From Aurantimicrobium minutum (GTDB lineage: Bacteria > Actinomycetota > Actinomycetes > Actinomycetales > Microbacteriaceae): a DNA stretch of 64,000 bases. A model generated the notes under the pieces. It was not told the origin of the DNA. It was given only the letters and a program-made list of their open reading frames with translations, and searched no databases. The stretch is from positions 1 to 64,000 of the forward strand of contig NZ_AP017457.1 of NCBI RefSeq assembly GCF_002355535.1. Direction: 5' to 3'. The translations under genes and the position numbers were made by a program. The stretch's first letter is position 1; the number at the start of each line of letters is the position of its first letter. This document shows positions 7,553-15,417 of this stretch, piece by piece.

Positions 7553-8461
7553 ATGGGCGAAGTAGTAGGCGCTGCAATTCTTGCGCACGTACCCACAATC
7601 ATGCTCCCCAAGGAGACTCGCCTTGAGCTCAATGAGGGCAAAGAAATCTCTCTCGTTCCTGGCCTAGAAAAGCTGCGCAAGGACGTCATGGAGACGCTCG
7701 ACTACGACACCGTTATCGTGCTTGACTCGCACTGGGCTACCACAGTTGAGTTTGTCATTACTTCACACGACCACCGTGAGGGAAAGTACACCGCTGAAGA
7801 ACTCCCTCGCGGAATGTCCCAGATTCCCTACTCCTTCAAGGGTGACCGTGAGCTCGCTGAGTCGGTGGTCAAGTATGACGAAAAGAACGGAACATGGATT
7901 ACCCCCATTTCCGACCCCTACCTGCCCATCATGTATGCCACCGTCAACCTGTGGGACTACCTCGGTAAGGGACTAGACAAGCGTTGGGTTTCCGTCTCGG
8001 TGTGCCAGACAGCAACCACCGAAGACTTCTTGCGTGCAGGTCGTGCCCTCGGTGAAGCTATTCGTGACTCAGACCGCAAGGTTCTTCTCTTGGCTTCGGG
8101 TGCACTTTCACACACCTTCTACAAGCTGCGTGATCTGCGTAAGCACGAAGCCAGTGACCCCAGCCACATATTCTCTCCAGAAGCACGTGCTGCTGATGAA
8201 GAACGCATCGAATGGTTCAAGGCAGGAGATCACAAGCGTGTTCTTGAGACCATGCCTGAATTCATGAAGTACAAGCCAGAGGCTAACTTCAGCCACTACC
8301 TCACCATGGCTGGCGCCATTGGTGAAGAGGCCAACACCTCTAAAGGTGTGATGTACTCAGACTACGAGAACTCGGTCGGCACCGGTCAGGTTCACATCTA
8401 CTTCCCGAAGCCCGAAGGTGGCTTCCCTCTTCCAAAGGACATGGTTCTCTCACGTGACTGA
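7553..8461 (+). CDS. Class III extradiol ring-cleavage dioxygenase (LigB/HpaD-like)
   Basis: The protein has 302 residues from the ATG at 7553, two bases after the previous stop; the upstream extension to 7484 lies inside the aldehyde dehydrogenase gene. The LigB-superfamily pattern is visible: AHVP with His12 near the N-terminus, VLDSHW with His60, and LLLASGALSHTF in the second half. These enzymes use Fe(II) to cleave catechols next to a hydroxyl. Members closest in context are 3,4-dihydroxyphenylacetate 2,3-dioxygenases. Its product would be the substrate of the preceding dehydrogenase. The exact catechol is not proven. Confidence 0.8.
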   Translation: MGEVVGAAILAHVPTIMLPKETRLELNEGKEISLVPGLEKLRKDVMETLDYDTVIVLDSHWATTVEFVITSHDHREGKYTAEELPRGMSQIPYSFKGDRELAESVVKYDEKNGTWITPISDPYLPIMYATVNLWDYLGKGLDKRWVSVSVCQTATTEDFLRAGRALGEAIRDSDRKVLLLASGALSHTFYKLRDLRKHEASDPSHIFSPEARAADEERIEWFKAGDHKRVLETMPEFMKYKPEANFSHYLTMAGAIGEEANTSKGVMYSDYENSVGTGQVHIYFPKPEGGFPLPKDMVLSRD

Positions 8462-9332
8462 ATATCGTCGAATCCTGCTTGACGGCGCTGCGGTGCAAAC
8501 CGTACGCGACGGAGAGTTCCTTGTTGCCGCCGACGGCCGTCGTGTAGCTATCGAAGATGCGCAACATCTGCCACCTTCGGAGCCCACCAAGATCATTGCT
8601 GTTCACCTGAACTACGACAGTCGCACCAAGGAGTTCATGACCAAGCTCCCTGATGCCCCCACCTACTTCCACAAGCCCATCACGGCAATCAACAGCCACA
8701 AGGGGGCTGTTGTGCGCCCCGAAGGCTGCAAGTGGTTGAACTATGAGGGTGAAATCGTCATCGTGATCGGAAAGACCTGCCGCAACATTAGCCCAGAGGA
8801 AGCCGGCGACTACATCGCCGGATACACCGTGGGTAATGACTATGGACTGCACGACTTCCGCGACACTGACGCCGGCTCCATGTTGCGTGTGAAGGGTTCA
8901 GACACCCTGGCTCCCGTCGGCCCTGGTCTGGTTACTGACTGGGACTTCCGCAACAAGATGATTCGCACCTATGTCAACGGTAAGGTCAAGCAAGAAGACA
9001 ACACTGACAACATGGAATGGGACATGCACTATCTGGTTGCAGATATTGCGCGCACCATCACCTTGGTTCCTGGTGACATACTCTTTTCGGGAACCCCCGC
9101 CTTCTCACGTCCAGTTCAACCTGGTGATGTTGTCGAGGTTGAAGTTGAAGGCCTCGGTAAGTTGACCAACCACATCGTTGTCGGCCCCACTCCGATCCGC
9201 ACAGACGTGGGAGCGCAACCCACTGAGAGTGAAGAAGTAATTTCAACCGCTTTAGGAGGGGATTGGGAGTTCCGCGGAATTCGCACACCCTCTAAAGACC
9301 TATATCCATCAACCGTGGAGGAAAAAGAATAA
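8454..9332 (+). CDS. Fumarylacetoacetate hydrolase family protein (HpaG/HpcE-like)
   Basis: The GTG at 8454 gives 292 residues and overlaps the previous stop by eight bases; an ATG at 8418 would add twelve. FAH-fold metal ligands are visible: NYEGEIVIVIGK with two glutamates, and GYTVGNDYGLHDFR with an aspartate. SGTP near VPGDILFSGTPA is also conserved. In meta-cleavage pathways such enzymes decarboxylate or isomerise 5-oxopent-3-ene-1,2,5-tricarboxylate and its product. The gene is tightly coupled to both neighbours, including a one-base overlap with the ferredoxin. Confidence 0.8.
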   Translation: MTEYRRILLDGAAVQTVRDGEFLVAADGRRVAIEDAQHLPPSEPTKIIAVHLNYDSRTKEFMTKLPDAPTYFHKPITAINSHKGAVVRPEGCKWLNYEGEIVIVIGKTCRNISPEEAGDYIAGYTVGNDYGLHDFRDTDAGSMLRVKGSDTLAPVGPGLVTDWDFRNKMIRTYVNGKVKQEDNTDNMEWDMHYLVADIARTITLVPGDILFSGTPAFSRPVQPGDVVEVEVEGLGKLTNHIVVGPTPIRTDVGAQPTESEEVISTALGGDWEFRGIRTPSKDLYPSTVEEKE

Positions 9333-9529
9333 TGCTCAAGATTCATGTCGACATGGAAAAGTGCCAGCACTACGGACAGTGCGTCTTTGACGCACCAAAC
9401 GTATTCCGTCTCAACGATGACGACAAGCTGGAATACGAAGCAACGGCGGATGACAGCGAACAGGACAACGTCCAGCTCGCAGTAGACATCTGCCCTATGC
9501 AGGCAATTTCCTTCACAAAAGCAGACTAA
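9332..9529 (+). CDS. [3Fe-4S] ferredoxin, P450 partner, CxxYxxC type
   Basis: A 65-residue one-cluster ferredoxin. Cys11, Cys17 and Cys54 (the last in ICPMQAI) are the three expected cluster ligands. The position of the fourth cysteine is Tyr14 (CQHYGQC), so a [3Fe-4S] cluster is expected. Such non-cysteine residues are known in actinobacterial P450 ferredoxins, where His is common. It starts on the last base of the preceding stop region and is followed by the ferredoxin reductase. Together these form a class I P450 redox chain for the P450 at 3424-4662, although that gene is separated by several kilobases and is on the other strand. Confidence 0.9.
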   Translation: MLKIHVDMEKCQHYGQCVFDAPNVFRLNDDDKLEYEATADDSEQDNVQLAVDICPMQAISFTKAD

Positions 9530-9538
9530 GTTCAGCTG

Positions 9539-10753
9539 ATGACCCGTCCCGTAGTTATTGTCGGGGCCTCAATGGGTGGACTTCGCGCCGCGGAAACACT
9601 CCGCAAGAGTGGTTACGAGGATCGTCTGGTCGTCATTGGCGACGAACCACACGCACCGTATAACCGACCACCGCTGTCCAAAGAGGTTCTCGCTGAACAG
9701 GTAGACCACGCCGCGGTGGCCTTTCCTCTTTCAGAAGTACTTGACGATGTCGAGTGGGTGTTAGGCAACGCAGTCGTCAGTGCAGACCTCGAGTCACAGT
9801 CCATCACGCTCGCAGATGGTCAACATCTGGAATACAGCTGCCTCATTATTGCAACCGGCCTTCGTCCGCGAAGGCTTGATTTGCCCGGCCAACCACAATC
9901 TGGTGCTCACGCAATTCGCACTCTCGATGACGCGATGTCATTAAGAGCAGAGCTTAAGCCTGGTGCGAAGGTTGTGGTTTACGGAGCAGGCTTTATTGGA
10001 TGCGAAGCAGCTGCCACGGCAACAAAGCTCGGTGCCACTGTCACCGTCGTGGGCAAGGGTCCGGTTCCTATGTTGCGTCCGCTTGGGCAGCAGCTCGCTG
10101 AAGATATTCAGCGTCGCCACGAGGCACACGGTGTTCGTTTTGTGATGAACACCTACCTGACCAGAATCCTGGGGGAGGAGAAGGTCACCGGTGTTGTGTT
10201 GGATAACGGGGAAACTCTGGAATGTGATGTTCTCATTGAGTCCATCGGTTCACTTCCAAATACGGAGTTCCTCGAAGGTAATGACATTGACATCGAGTCA
10301 GGTGTTCATGTCAATTCCACGCTGCATGCATTGCGTAAAGATGGAACTGCGTGGAGTAACGTCTTTGCAATAGGTGATGTGGCTCGATTCCCCATCCCAC
10401 AGTTTGACCCCACAACTCGTCGCGTTGAGCACTGGAATATTCCGACAGAAATGGCGCGAAAGGTAGGCAAGCAGGTTGCTCTGCAATTGGGAGAAGATCT
10501 CGAGGCACACGCAACAGAGCTCGCGAAAAACTTTGCACCCATCCCTTCGTTCTGGAGTGATCAATTTGAGGTGAGCCTGCTTGCCTACGGATTGTTAGAT
10601 CAAGGTGAAGAGGTGCGACTTCTTGAGGGGGAAGTTGGGGGAGATTGCATCTACGGATATTTCAAGGGCGATGACATGGTGGGAGTATGCGGAATAGGCA
10701 TGCGTTCAAAAGTTATGGGTTACCGCAATAAAGTGGGCATTACGGTTTCATAA
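9539..10753 (+). CDS. FAD-dependent ferredoxin reductase
   Basis: A 404-residue flavoprotein of the putidaredoxin/rhodocoxin reductase type. The N-terminal FAD-binding GASMGGLRAAE (9-19), the second dinucleotide site VYGAGFIGCEAA for NAD(P)H in the middle, and the FAIGDVA motif of the FAD domain are present, followed by a C-terminal reductase domain. It passes electrons from NAD(P)H to the adjacent ferredoxin. It lies nine bases downstream of the ferredoxin. Confidence 0.9.
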   Translation: MTRPVVIVGASMGGLRAAETLRKSGYEDRLVVIGDEPHAPYNRPPLSKEVLAEQVDHAAVAFPLSEVLDDVEWVLGNAVVSADLESQSITLADGQHLEYSCLIIATGLRPRRLDLPGQPQSGAHAIRTLDDAMSLRAELKPGAKVVVYGAGFIGCEAAATATKLGATVTVVGKGPVPMLRPLGQQLAEDIQRRHEAHGVRFVMNTYLTRILGEEKVTGVVLDNGETLECDVLIESIGSLPNTEFLEGNDIDIESGVHVNSTLHALRKDGTAWSNVFAIGDVARFPIPQFDPTTRRVEHWNIPTEMARKVGKQVALQLGEDLEAHATELAKNFAPIPSFWSDQFEVSLLAYGLLDQGEEVRLLEGEVGGDCIYGYFKGDDMVGVCGIGMRSKVMGYRNKVGITVS

Positions 10754-10795
10754 AATTCATTCAGGTTTACTTCTCAACGATGTGAAAGGCATATC

Positions 10796-11854
10796 ATGAC
10801 CACTCAGGTTCGCGCTGTCGGAGCGAAGTCAGAAAAAGCACCTTTGGAAACAATAGAAATCACACGCCGTGATGTCCTGCCTGAAGACGTGCGTATTGCC
10901 ATTGACTACTCAGGAATTTGTCACTCGGACATTCACACCGTTCGTGGTGACTGGGGAGATATGCCCTACCCCGTCGTGCCAGGTCACGAAATCATTGGTC
11001 GAGTTGTTGAAGTTGGCGACAAAGTAACCAAATACTCTGTCGGTGACCTTGTGGGTGTGGGCGTCATAGTCAAAAGCTGTGGAGAATGTGACAACTGCAA
11101 GGCGGGTGATGAACACTTCTGCCAAGGGCCTACTGGGCCTCTGCTGACCTATGCAGAGGCAGACCCTTACATGCCAGGCTCCTCCACCCATGGGGGATAC
11201 TCACGTGAAATCGTGACCACGGAGAAATTCGTTTACCGTATTCCCGAAAACCTCGACAAAGCAGCCGCTGCACCTTTGCTGTGTGCTGGAATCACTGTCT
11301 ATTCCCCTCTGAAGCACTGGGGCGCAGGCCCAGGTAAAACCGTCGGTGTAGCAGGTGTTGGAGGGCTTGGCCACATGGCAGTGAAGTTTGCGCATGCACT
11401 CGGTGCCCACACTGTTGCATTGACCACAAGCCCTGAAAAGGTCGAGCTGTGTAAGTCTCTCGGCGCCGATGAAGTTCTCATCACAAGCGACAGCGAAGCG
11501 ATGAAGGCATCAGCAGAAAAGTTTGATCTCATCATCTCAACACTTCCCGGAGACCACGATATGAATCCATATCTTGACCTTCTTGGTCAAGATGGTAGCT
11601 ATGTCGTTGTAGGTGCTGTGGGGAACATGACGCACTCTTTCTCCCTACCTAAGTTGATGAAGCGCCACCGTTCCATTGCAGGATCTCAAATTGGTTCTAC
11701 CCGGGAGACCCAAGAAATGTTGGATTTCTGTGGCGAGCACAACATCGTCGCTGATATTGAACTCATCAATGCTGACTACATCAACGAAGCTTATGACCGA
11801 GTGGTCGCAGGTGATGTGCAATTCCGGTTCGTTATTGACGCCCAAACAATATAG
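10796..11854 (+). CDS. Zinc-dependent alcohol dehydrogenase (CAD-like MDR family)
   Basis: A 352-residue medium-chain dehydrogenase. The catalytic-zinc motif GICHSDIHT, GHE in the VPGHEIIG segment, four structural-zinc cysteines in CGECDNC and the later HFC, and the nucleotide-binding GVGGLGHMA are visible. The pattern resembles cinnamyl-alcohol/aryl-alcohol dehydrogenases of the YahK/AdhC class, which interconvert aldehydes and alcohols, usually with NADP(H). It is probably the last large gene of the 6087-12019 operon and may act on an aromatic alcohol or aldehyde intermediate. A GAAAGG motif precedes the ATG. Confidence 0.85.
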   Translation: MTTQVRAVGAKSEKAPLETIEITRRDVLPEDVRIAIDYSGICHSDIHTVRGDWGDMPYPVVPGHEIIGRVVEVGDKVTKYSVGDLVGVGVIVKSCGECDNCKAGDEHFCQGPTGPLLTYAEADPYMPGSSTHGGYSREIVTTEKFVYRIPENLDKAAAAPLLCAGITVYSPLKHWGAGPGKTVGVAGVGGLGHMAVKFAHALGAHTVALTTSPEKVELCKSLGADEVLITSDSEAMKASAEKFDLIISTLPGDHDMNPYLDLLGQDGSYVVVGAVGNMTHSFSLPKLMKRHRSIAGSQIGSTRETQEMLDFCGEHNIVADIELINADYINEAYDRVVAGDVQFRFVIDAQTI

Positions 11855-11863
11855 GAACTCAAG

Positions 11864-12019
11864 ATGACTGAAGCACAATCGGAACGCCCAGCAGCTTCCT
11901 ATCCCACTACAGCGAGACCAGATTCATCTTCTGAGGAGTACCAGAAGATGGATAAGCTCGCGAAAATGATGGAACATCAAGTAGATGTTCTCCGGGGAAC
12001 TGCCGAAGAGCAGAATTAA
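11864..12019 (+). CDS. Small hypothetical protein, 51 residues, end of the P450/meta-cleavage operon
   Basis: An ATG at 11864 opens a 51-codon frame that starts nine bases after the alcohol dehydrogenase stop, with AGGAA upstream, and ends two bases before the convergent agmatine deiminase stop. The N-terminal half is rich in Pro, Ser and Thr. The C-terminal half (KMDKLAKMMEHQVDVLRG) looks like a charged amphipathic helix. No homologue is recognised. The spacing and ribosome binding site support a real gene, but it could be a chance frame. Confidence 0.5.
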   Translation: MTEAQSERPAASYPTTARPDSSSEEYQKMDKLAKMMEHQVDVLRGTAEEQN

Positions 12020-12021
12020 AG

Positions 12022-13050
12022 CTACTCCTTGGGTTGCTGCTGCGTAATGCAGTGAATACCGCCACCACGAGCAAACAGCGGGCGAGCGTCCACGAGCACG
12101 ATTTCACGACCGGGGTAGGCCTTTGAGAGTACCTTTTTGGCTTTCTCATCGTTTGCGTCATCGAATGCACACAAAATCACTGCGCCGTTGCACACGTAAT
12201 GGTTGATGTAGCTGTAGTCGACCCAGCCTTCGTCATCCTGCAATACTTCCGGTGCAGGCACTGAAATGACGTTGAGCTTGTTTCCTTCTGAATCTCGAAC
12301 CGCCTTGAGGACTCTGCGCACCTCTTGGCTGATCCAGTAGTCGGGGTGTTCTTGGTTCTTTTGATCATGAAAAAGAACAGTGTCCTCGTTGGCAAAACAC
12401 GCCACGATGTCAATGTGTCCACGAGTTCCGAATTCGTCATAGTCACGCGTGAGACCTCGTGGCATCCAGATCACGTGATCAACTCCGAGCGTGCGATGTA
12501 GTTCTGCTTCTACTTGTTCTTTAGTCCAGTCAGGGTTGCGGCCTGGATCAAGCTGAACTGTTTCGGTAATCATGACGGTGCGAGAACCATTGACGTGGAT
12601 TCCACCACCCTCATTGGTCAGTGGGGAGTCAATCCGGGGAACACCGATGGAGTCCAGAATCTTGGTGGCTGCTTGGGAATCGTGTTCCCAGCTTGCCCAA
12701 CTTTGGCCGCCCCAGCCATTGAAAATCCAGTTCACTCCAGCGAGCTTTCCTGAGCTGTCGCGAACAAACGTGGGACCAATGTCTCGCATCCACGCGTCAT
12801 CGAGCTGGGCAACCAAGATCTCAACCTGAGGATCTAACCACTTCTTGGCTTCGTCAACTGCACTGGGATCAACCAGGATGGTGACCGGCTCGAAGCGCAC
12901 GATGGTGTTGGCCACATCTGACCAACACTTTCGTGCTTCATTGGCGAGCTCCTCCGTTTCACCGAGGGTGTAACCGGAGGAAGGCCAAGCCATCCAAGTG
13001 CGCTCATGCTCAGCCCATTCAGCTGGCATGTGGAATTCACGAGATGTCAC
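12022..13050 (-). CDS. aguA: Agmatine deiminase
   Basis: A 342-residue member of the peptidyl-arginine-deiminase fold. Typical agmatine deiminase segments are visible: MPAEW near the start with a following WMAWP, NGWGGQ, NEGGGIHVNG, RGHIDI and the C-terminal GGGIHCITQQQP with the nucleophilic Cys334. It converts agmatine to N-carbamoylputrescine and ammonia. The start is a GTG at 13050 with AGGAA upstream; an internal ATG at about 13029 would remove seven residues. It is downstream of the decarboxylase gene (gap 19 bases), so the pair may form an amine operon, although arginine decarboxylase activity of the neighbour is not shown. Confidence 0.9.
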   Translation of the reverse strand: MTSREFHMPAEWAEHERTWMAWPSSGYTLGETEELANEARKCWSDVANTIVRFEPVTILVDPSAVDEAKKWLDPQVEILVAQLDDAWMRDIGPTFVRDSSGKLAGVNWIFNGWGGQSWASWEHDSQAATKILDSIGVPRIDSPLTNEGGGIHVNGSRTVMITETVQLDPGRNPDWTKEQVEAELHRTLGVDHVIWMPRGLTRDYDEFGTRGHIDIVACFANEDTVLFHDQKNQEHPDYWISQEVRRVLKAVRDSEGNKLNVISVPAPEVLQDDEGWVDYSYINHYVCNGAVILCAFDDANDEKAKKVLSKAYPGREIVLVDARPLFARGGGIHCITQQQPKE

Positions 13051-13069
13051 GATAAGACCGTATTCCTAG

Positions 13070-14545
13070 TTAGACCATCGTGTCGAGGATTTGAACCAAA
13101 GATTCATAGGTTGTTCGGGGATTCACAATGGCAAAGCGTGTGTTGGGCTCGCCCTTGTGTGAACTGGGAACAACGAATCCGATGCCATCTGCCAGCAGCT
13201 TGTTGGACCACTTAGTGTAATCCTCCAGAGTCCAACCCTTTTTCACGAACACCACTACAGAGAGCTGGGGGTCACGAACTAGCTCAAGATCGGGACGACG
13301 ACGGATCTCATCAGCAATCTTGTATGCCAGTTGAATGTTCTGCTCGATGGCTTCACGGTAGGCAGAGACGCCATAGGTTGCCAATGAGAACCAGAGTGGC
13401 AGTCCACGGGGACGACGCGTCAGGTTGTAGGCATAGTCACTCGGGTTCCACTCTTCAGGGTTCTCGAGTGCATCAAGGTACTCAGCGTGCTGGGTGTGCG
13501 TAACCCGACCAAGCTCGGGATCGCGGTACACCAGGGCACACGCATCGAAAGGAGCAAACAACCACTTGTGTGGGTCAACAATGAACGAATCCGCCAGGGC
13601 AACGCCCGCGAAAAGGTGCTTCGTGCTCGGCGCCAGCATCGCTGCGATGCCGTAGGCACCGTCCACGTGGAACCACACATCGTGTGCCTTGGTGACATTA
13701 CCCACTTCTTCGAGTTCATCTACGATGCCAAAGTTGGTTGTTCCACCGGTTGCCACCACAGCAAAGATGCCGTCCCAGTCGCCCTCGAGAGTCTCGGCTA
13801 GTGCCTGACCGGTGAGGCGGCCTTCTGCATTGACGGGAACAGGAACAATGTCCACATCCATCACACGGGCAGCTGCTTTGAGAGACGAGTGAGCTTCAGA
13901 GCTGCAGGCAAAGCGCCAGCGGGTTGGCGCTGCCTTCCCAGAGGCCTTGAGGGCCTCTGTGGCGGTGTGACGCGCTGCAACCAAAGCTGAGAGGTTTCCC
14001 AAGGTTCCACCCTGCACAAAGACGCCTCCAGCGCCTTCTGGCAAGCCAGCTTCACGGGCTAACCACTCGAGTACCTGGTTCTCGGCATACACCGCACCGG
14101 CACCCTCCATCCAGGAGCCACCATAAATGGTTGAAGCCGAGACGATGAGGTCGAACAGGGTTGCAGCCTCGGTGGGAGCACAGGGAATAAATGAGAGGTA
14201 GTTCGGGTGATCGTTAGAAATCGTTGCCTCAGCAAGCACATTCTCAAAAAGATTCAGTGCTTCCAATCCGCCTAAGCCCTCTTCGGTGACCGTATCGGGG
14301 ACTTCCTGACGAAGCTGACTGATGGTTTTGGGGCCATCCAGCGGTGGTGGGTCGTAATTCATGCGTCGGCGAGCATATTCAAAAACTTGCTCGCGAAGCT
14401 TCATTGTTTCGAGGTCGACAGTGTGCATGTGATTGCCGTTGGGAGTTGTCATGTCGTGAGACATCCACTTCAGTGTTTCATCCGCCGAATGCCCGCCACG
14501 ACGAGTGTCGTGCGACTGGGGCCCTACGGTGGGCTCAGACCACAT
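13070..14545 (-). CDS. Group II pyridoxal-dependent amino acid decarboxylase
   Basis: A 491-residue PLP enzyme of the aromatic-L-amino-acid/tyrosine/glutamate decarboxylase group. His219 in SEAHSS would stack on the cofactor, Asp295 in HVDGAYG would bind its pyridine nitrogen, and Lys327 in DPHKWLF would form the Schiff base. The N-terminal FISF-like segment (YLSFIPCAPTEAA) matches aromatic amino acid decarboxylases. It would produce an amine such as tyramine, phenethylamine or dopamine. The start is uncertain; ATGs at 14461 and 14452 are also in frame. No operator of the A-E type is seen upstream, so it may be regulated separately. Confidence 0.85.
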   Translation of the reverse strand: MWSEPTVGPQSHDTRRGGHSADETLKWMSHDMTTPNGNHMHTVDLETMKLREQVFEYARRRMNYDPPPLDGPKTISQLRQEVPDTVTEEGLGGLEALNLFENVLAEATISNDHPNYLSFIPCAPTEAATLFDLIVSASTIYGGSWMEGAGAVYAENQVLEWLAREAGLPEGAGGVFVQGGTLGNLSALVAARHTATEALKASGKAAPTRWRFACSSEAHSSLKAAARVMDVDIVPVPVNAEGRLTGQALAETLEGDWDGIFAVVATGGTTNFGIVDELEEVGNVTKAHDVWFHVDGAYGIAAMLAPSTKHLFAGVALADSFIVDPHKWLFAPFDACALVYRDPELGRVTHTQHAEYLDALENPEEWNPSDYAYNLTRRPRGLPLWFSLATYGVSAYREAIEQNIQLAYKIADEIRRRPDLELVRDPQLSVVVFVKKGWTLEDYTKWSNKLLADGIGFVVPSSHKGEPNTRFAIVNPRTTYESLVQILDTMV

Positions 14546-14664
14546 TACCGGGGAAGTTCGACACGCCGAAACCCAGAAGCCAAAAAACTTTTTTCTGGCG
14601 AGAAAACGCGTAAATATGCGGTTCTCTAGGCAAACTCACAGCACCTCATAAAAAAACTCTCAAA

Positions 14665-14678
14665 CACTACATGTAGTG
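14665..14678. promoter_or_regulatory. Perfect 14-bp palindrome upstream of the -35 element
   Basis: CACTACATGTAGTG is a perfect palindrome that ends two bases before the -35 hexamer of the promoter at 14681. This is a typical place for an activator or repressor. It resembles half of an NrdR box pair, but the second box is missing and no nrd gene follows. Confidence 0.5.
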
Positions 14679-14680
14679 GA

Positions 14681-14710
14681 ATGACAATGGTGTGATTCGC
14701 GTTATATAGT
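14681..14710 (+). promoter_or_regulatory. Strong sigma-A type promoter
   Basis: ATGACA (14681-14686) and TATAGT (14705-14710) each match the consensus at five of six positions, with an 18-bp spacer. Transcription would start near 14717 and read into the 28-codon ORF. Confidence 0.65.
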
Positions 14711-14726
14711 GATAACTCACCGCAGG

Positions 14727-14757
14727 GGTGCGGCAGAAACATGTAAATGTTTCGACA
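14727..14757 (+). promoter_or_regulatory. Leader hairpins before the 28-codon ORF
   Basis: The untranslated leader contains CCGC-AGGGGT-GCGG and GAAACAT-GTAA-ATGTTTC, a perfect 7-bp stem with a 4-base loop at about 14737-14754. The ribosome binding site TGGAGG follows at 14765. Confidence 0.45.
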
Positions 14758-14775
14758 AGTTTTATGGAGGCACAA

Positions 14776-14862
14776 ATGGAATTCGAATCAAACGACACAG
14801 TAGGTGGCTACGCAGTACCAGTAGATCCAATGGATCTGCTGCAGTGCGACAGCTGCCAGTAA
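14776..14862 (+). CDS. 28-residue peptide gene ending in CDSCQ, function unknown
   Basis: An ATG at 14776 with GGAGG nine to five bases upstream encodes 28 residues. The peptide is acidic at the start (MEFESND), has a glycine pair and a hydrophobic VPVDPMDLL segment, and ends in QCDSCQ with two cysteines. It has its own promoter (14681), leader hairpins and a strong terminator (14887), so it is an independent unit rather than a leader of hadA. It is not ribosomal protein L33, which often precedes hadA in actinobacteria. A precursor peptide, a metal- or redox-responsive small protein, or a regulatory uORF are possible; none can be shown. Confidence 0.55.
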   Translation: MEFESNDTVGGYAVPVDPMDLLQCDSCQ

Positions 14863-14886
14863 AAACCTTGCAGCAGTAGCTGCCCC

Positions 14887-14926
14887 AAGAACCCCAGGTC
14901 AAAGACGGTCTGGGGTTCTTTCGCTT
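14887..14926 (+). terminator. Intrinsic terminator of the small peptide gene
   Basis: AAGAACCCCAG and CTGGGGTTCTT form an 11-bp perfect stem around a 12-base loop, followed by TCGCTT. It closes the short transcript that begins near 14717. Confidence 0.8.
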
Positions 14927-14965
14927 AACCCAGCACTTCTCCCAGGCCACGCCTAGAATTGTGGC

Positions 14966-15415
14966 GTGGCTGTAAATCCTGAACTTCAAGGTCGTGTCTT
15001 CCCTCCGACCGCCCCGTATCTCGTTGGACGTGAAAAGATTCGCGAGTTTTCTCGCGCAGTACTCTCGACCAACCCCATCAACTTTGATGTGGACGCAGCG
15101 CAGGCTGCCGGCCACAGCGACCTCGTAGCCCCCACGACATTTCCAGTCGTCGTGCAGGAGGCCACCCTGGCGCAACTCTTAGCCGAGCCGGATGCGGGCA
15201 TTGACTTCTCCCGCGTCGTACACGGGGAGCAGCGCTTCACCTACACTCGCGCCATTGTTGCCGGAGATGAACTGACCGCAACCTTGACCGTCTCCAGCGT
15301 GAAAAGCCTAGGCGGACACAACATGGTCACCGCTGACTCTGAGATTGTGGACGCGGACGGAAAGCATGTTGTGACCGCCATCTCGACGCTGGTTGTTCGA
15401 GGAGATGAGGACTAA
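14966..15415 (+). CDS. MaoC-like N-terminal dehydratase domain protein (HadA-like)
   Basis: A 149-residue hot-dog fold protein of the UPF0336/FAS1-like dehydratase N-domain type. It pairs with the following gene as HadA and HadB do in mycobacteria, where HadA-HadB dehydrates 3-hydroxyacyl-ACP. The GTG start lies six bases after a TAGAAT -10 hexamer (14954-14959), so the transcript may be leaderless. In a Microbacteriaceae-type genome without mycolates the acyl substrate is unclear. Two bases separate it from the next gene. Confidence 0.8.
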   Translation: MAVNPELQGRVFPPTAPYLVGREKIREFSRAVLSTNPINFDVDAAQAAGHSDLVAPTTFPVVVQEATLAQLLAEPDAGIDFSRVVHGEQRFTYTRAIVAGDELTATLTVSSVKSLGGHNMVTADSEIVDADGKHVVTAISTLVVRGDED

Positions 15416-15417
15416 TC

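Noticed and set aside
14546-14664. Additional operator of the island type upstream of the decarboxylase
   Set aside because: No match to the 20-bp consensus was seen; only A/T-rich sequence is present.
14665-14678. NrdR box for ribonucleotide reductase control
   Set aside because: Only one box is present where a spaced pair is expected, and no nrd gene follows. It is listed only as a palindrome.
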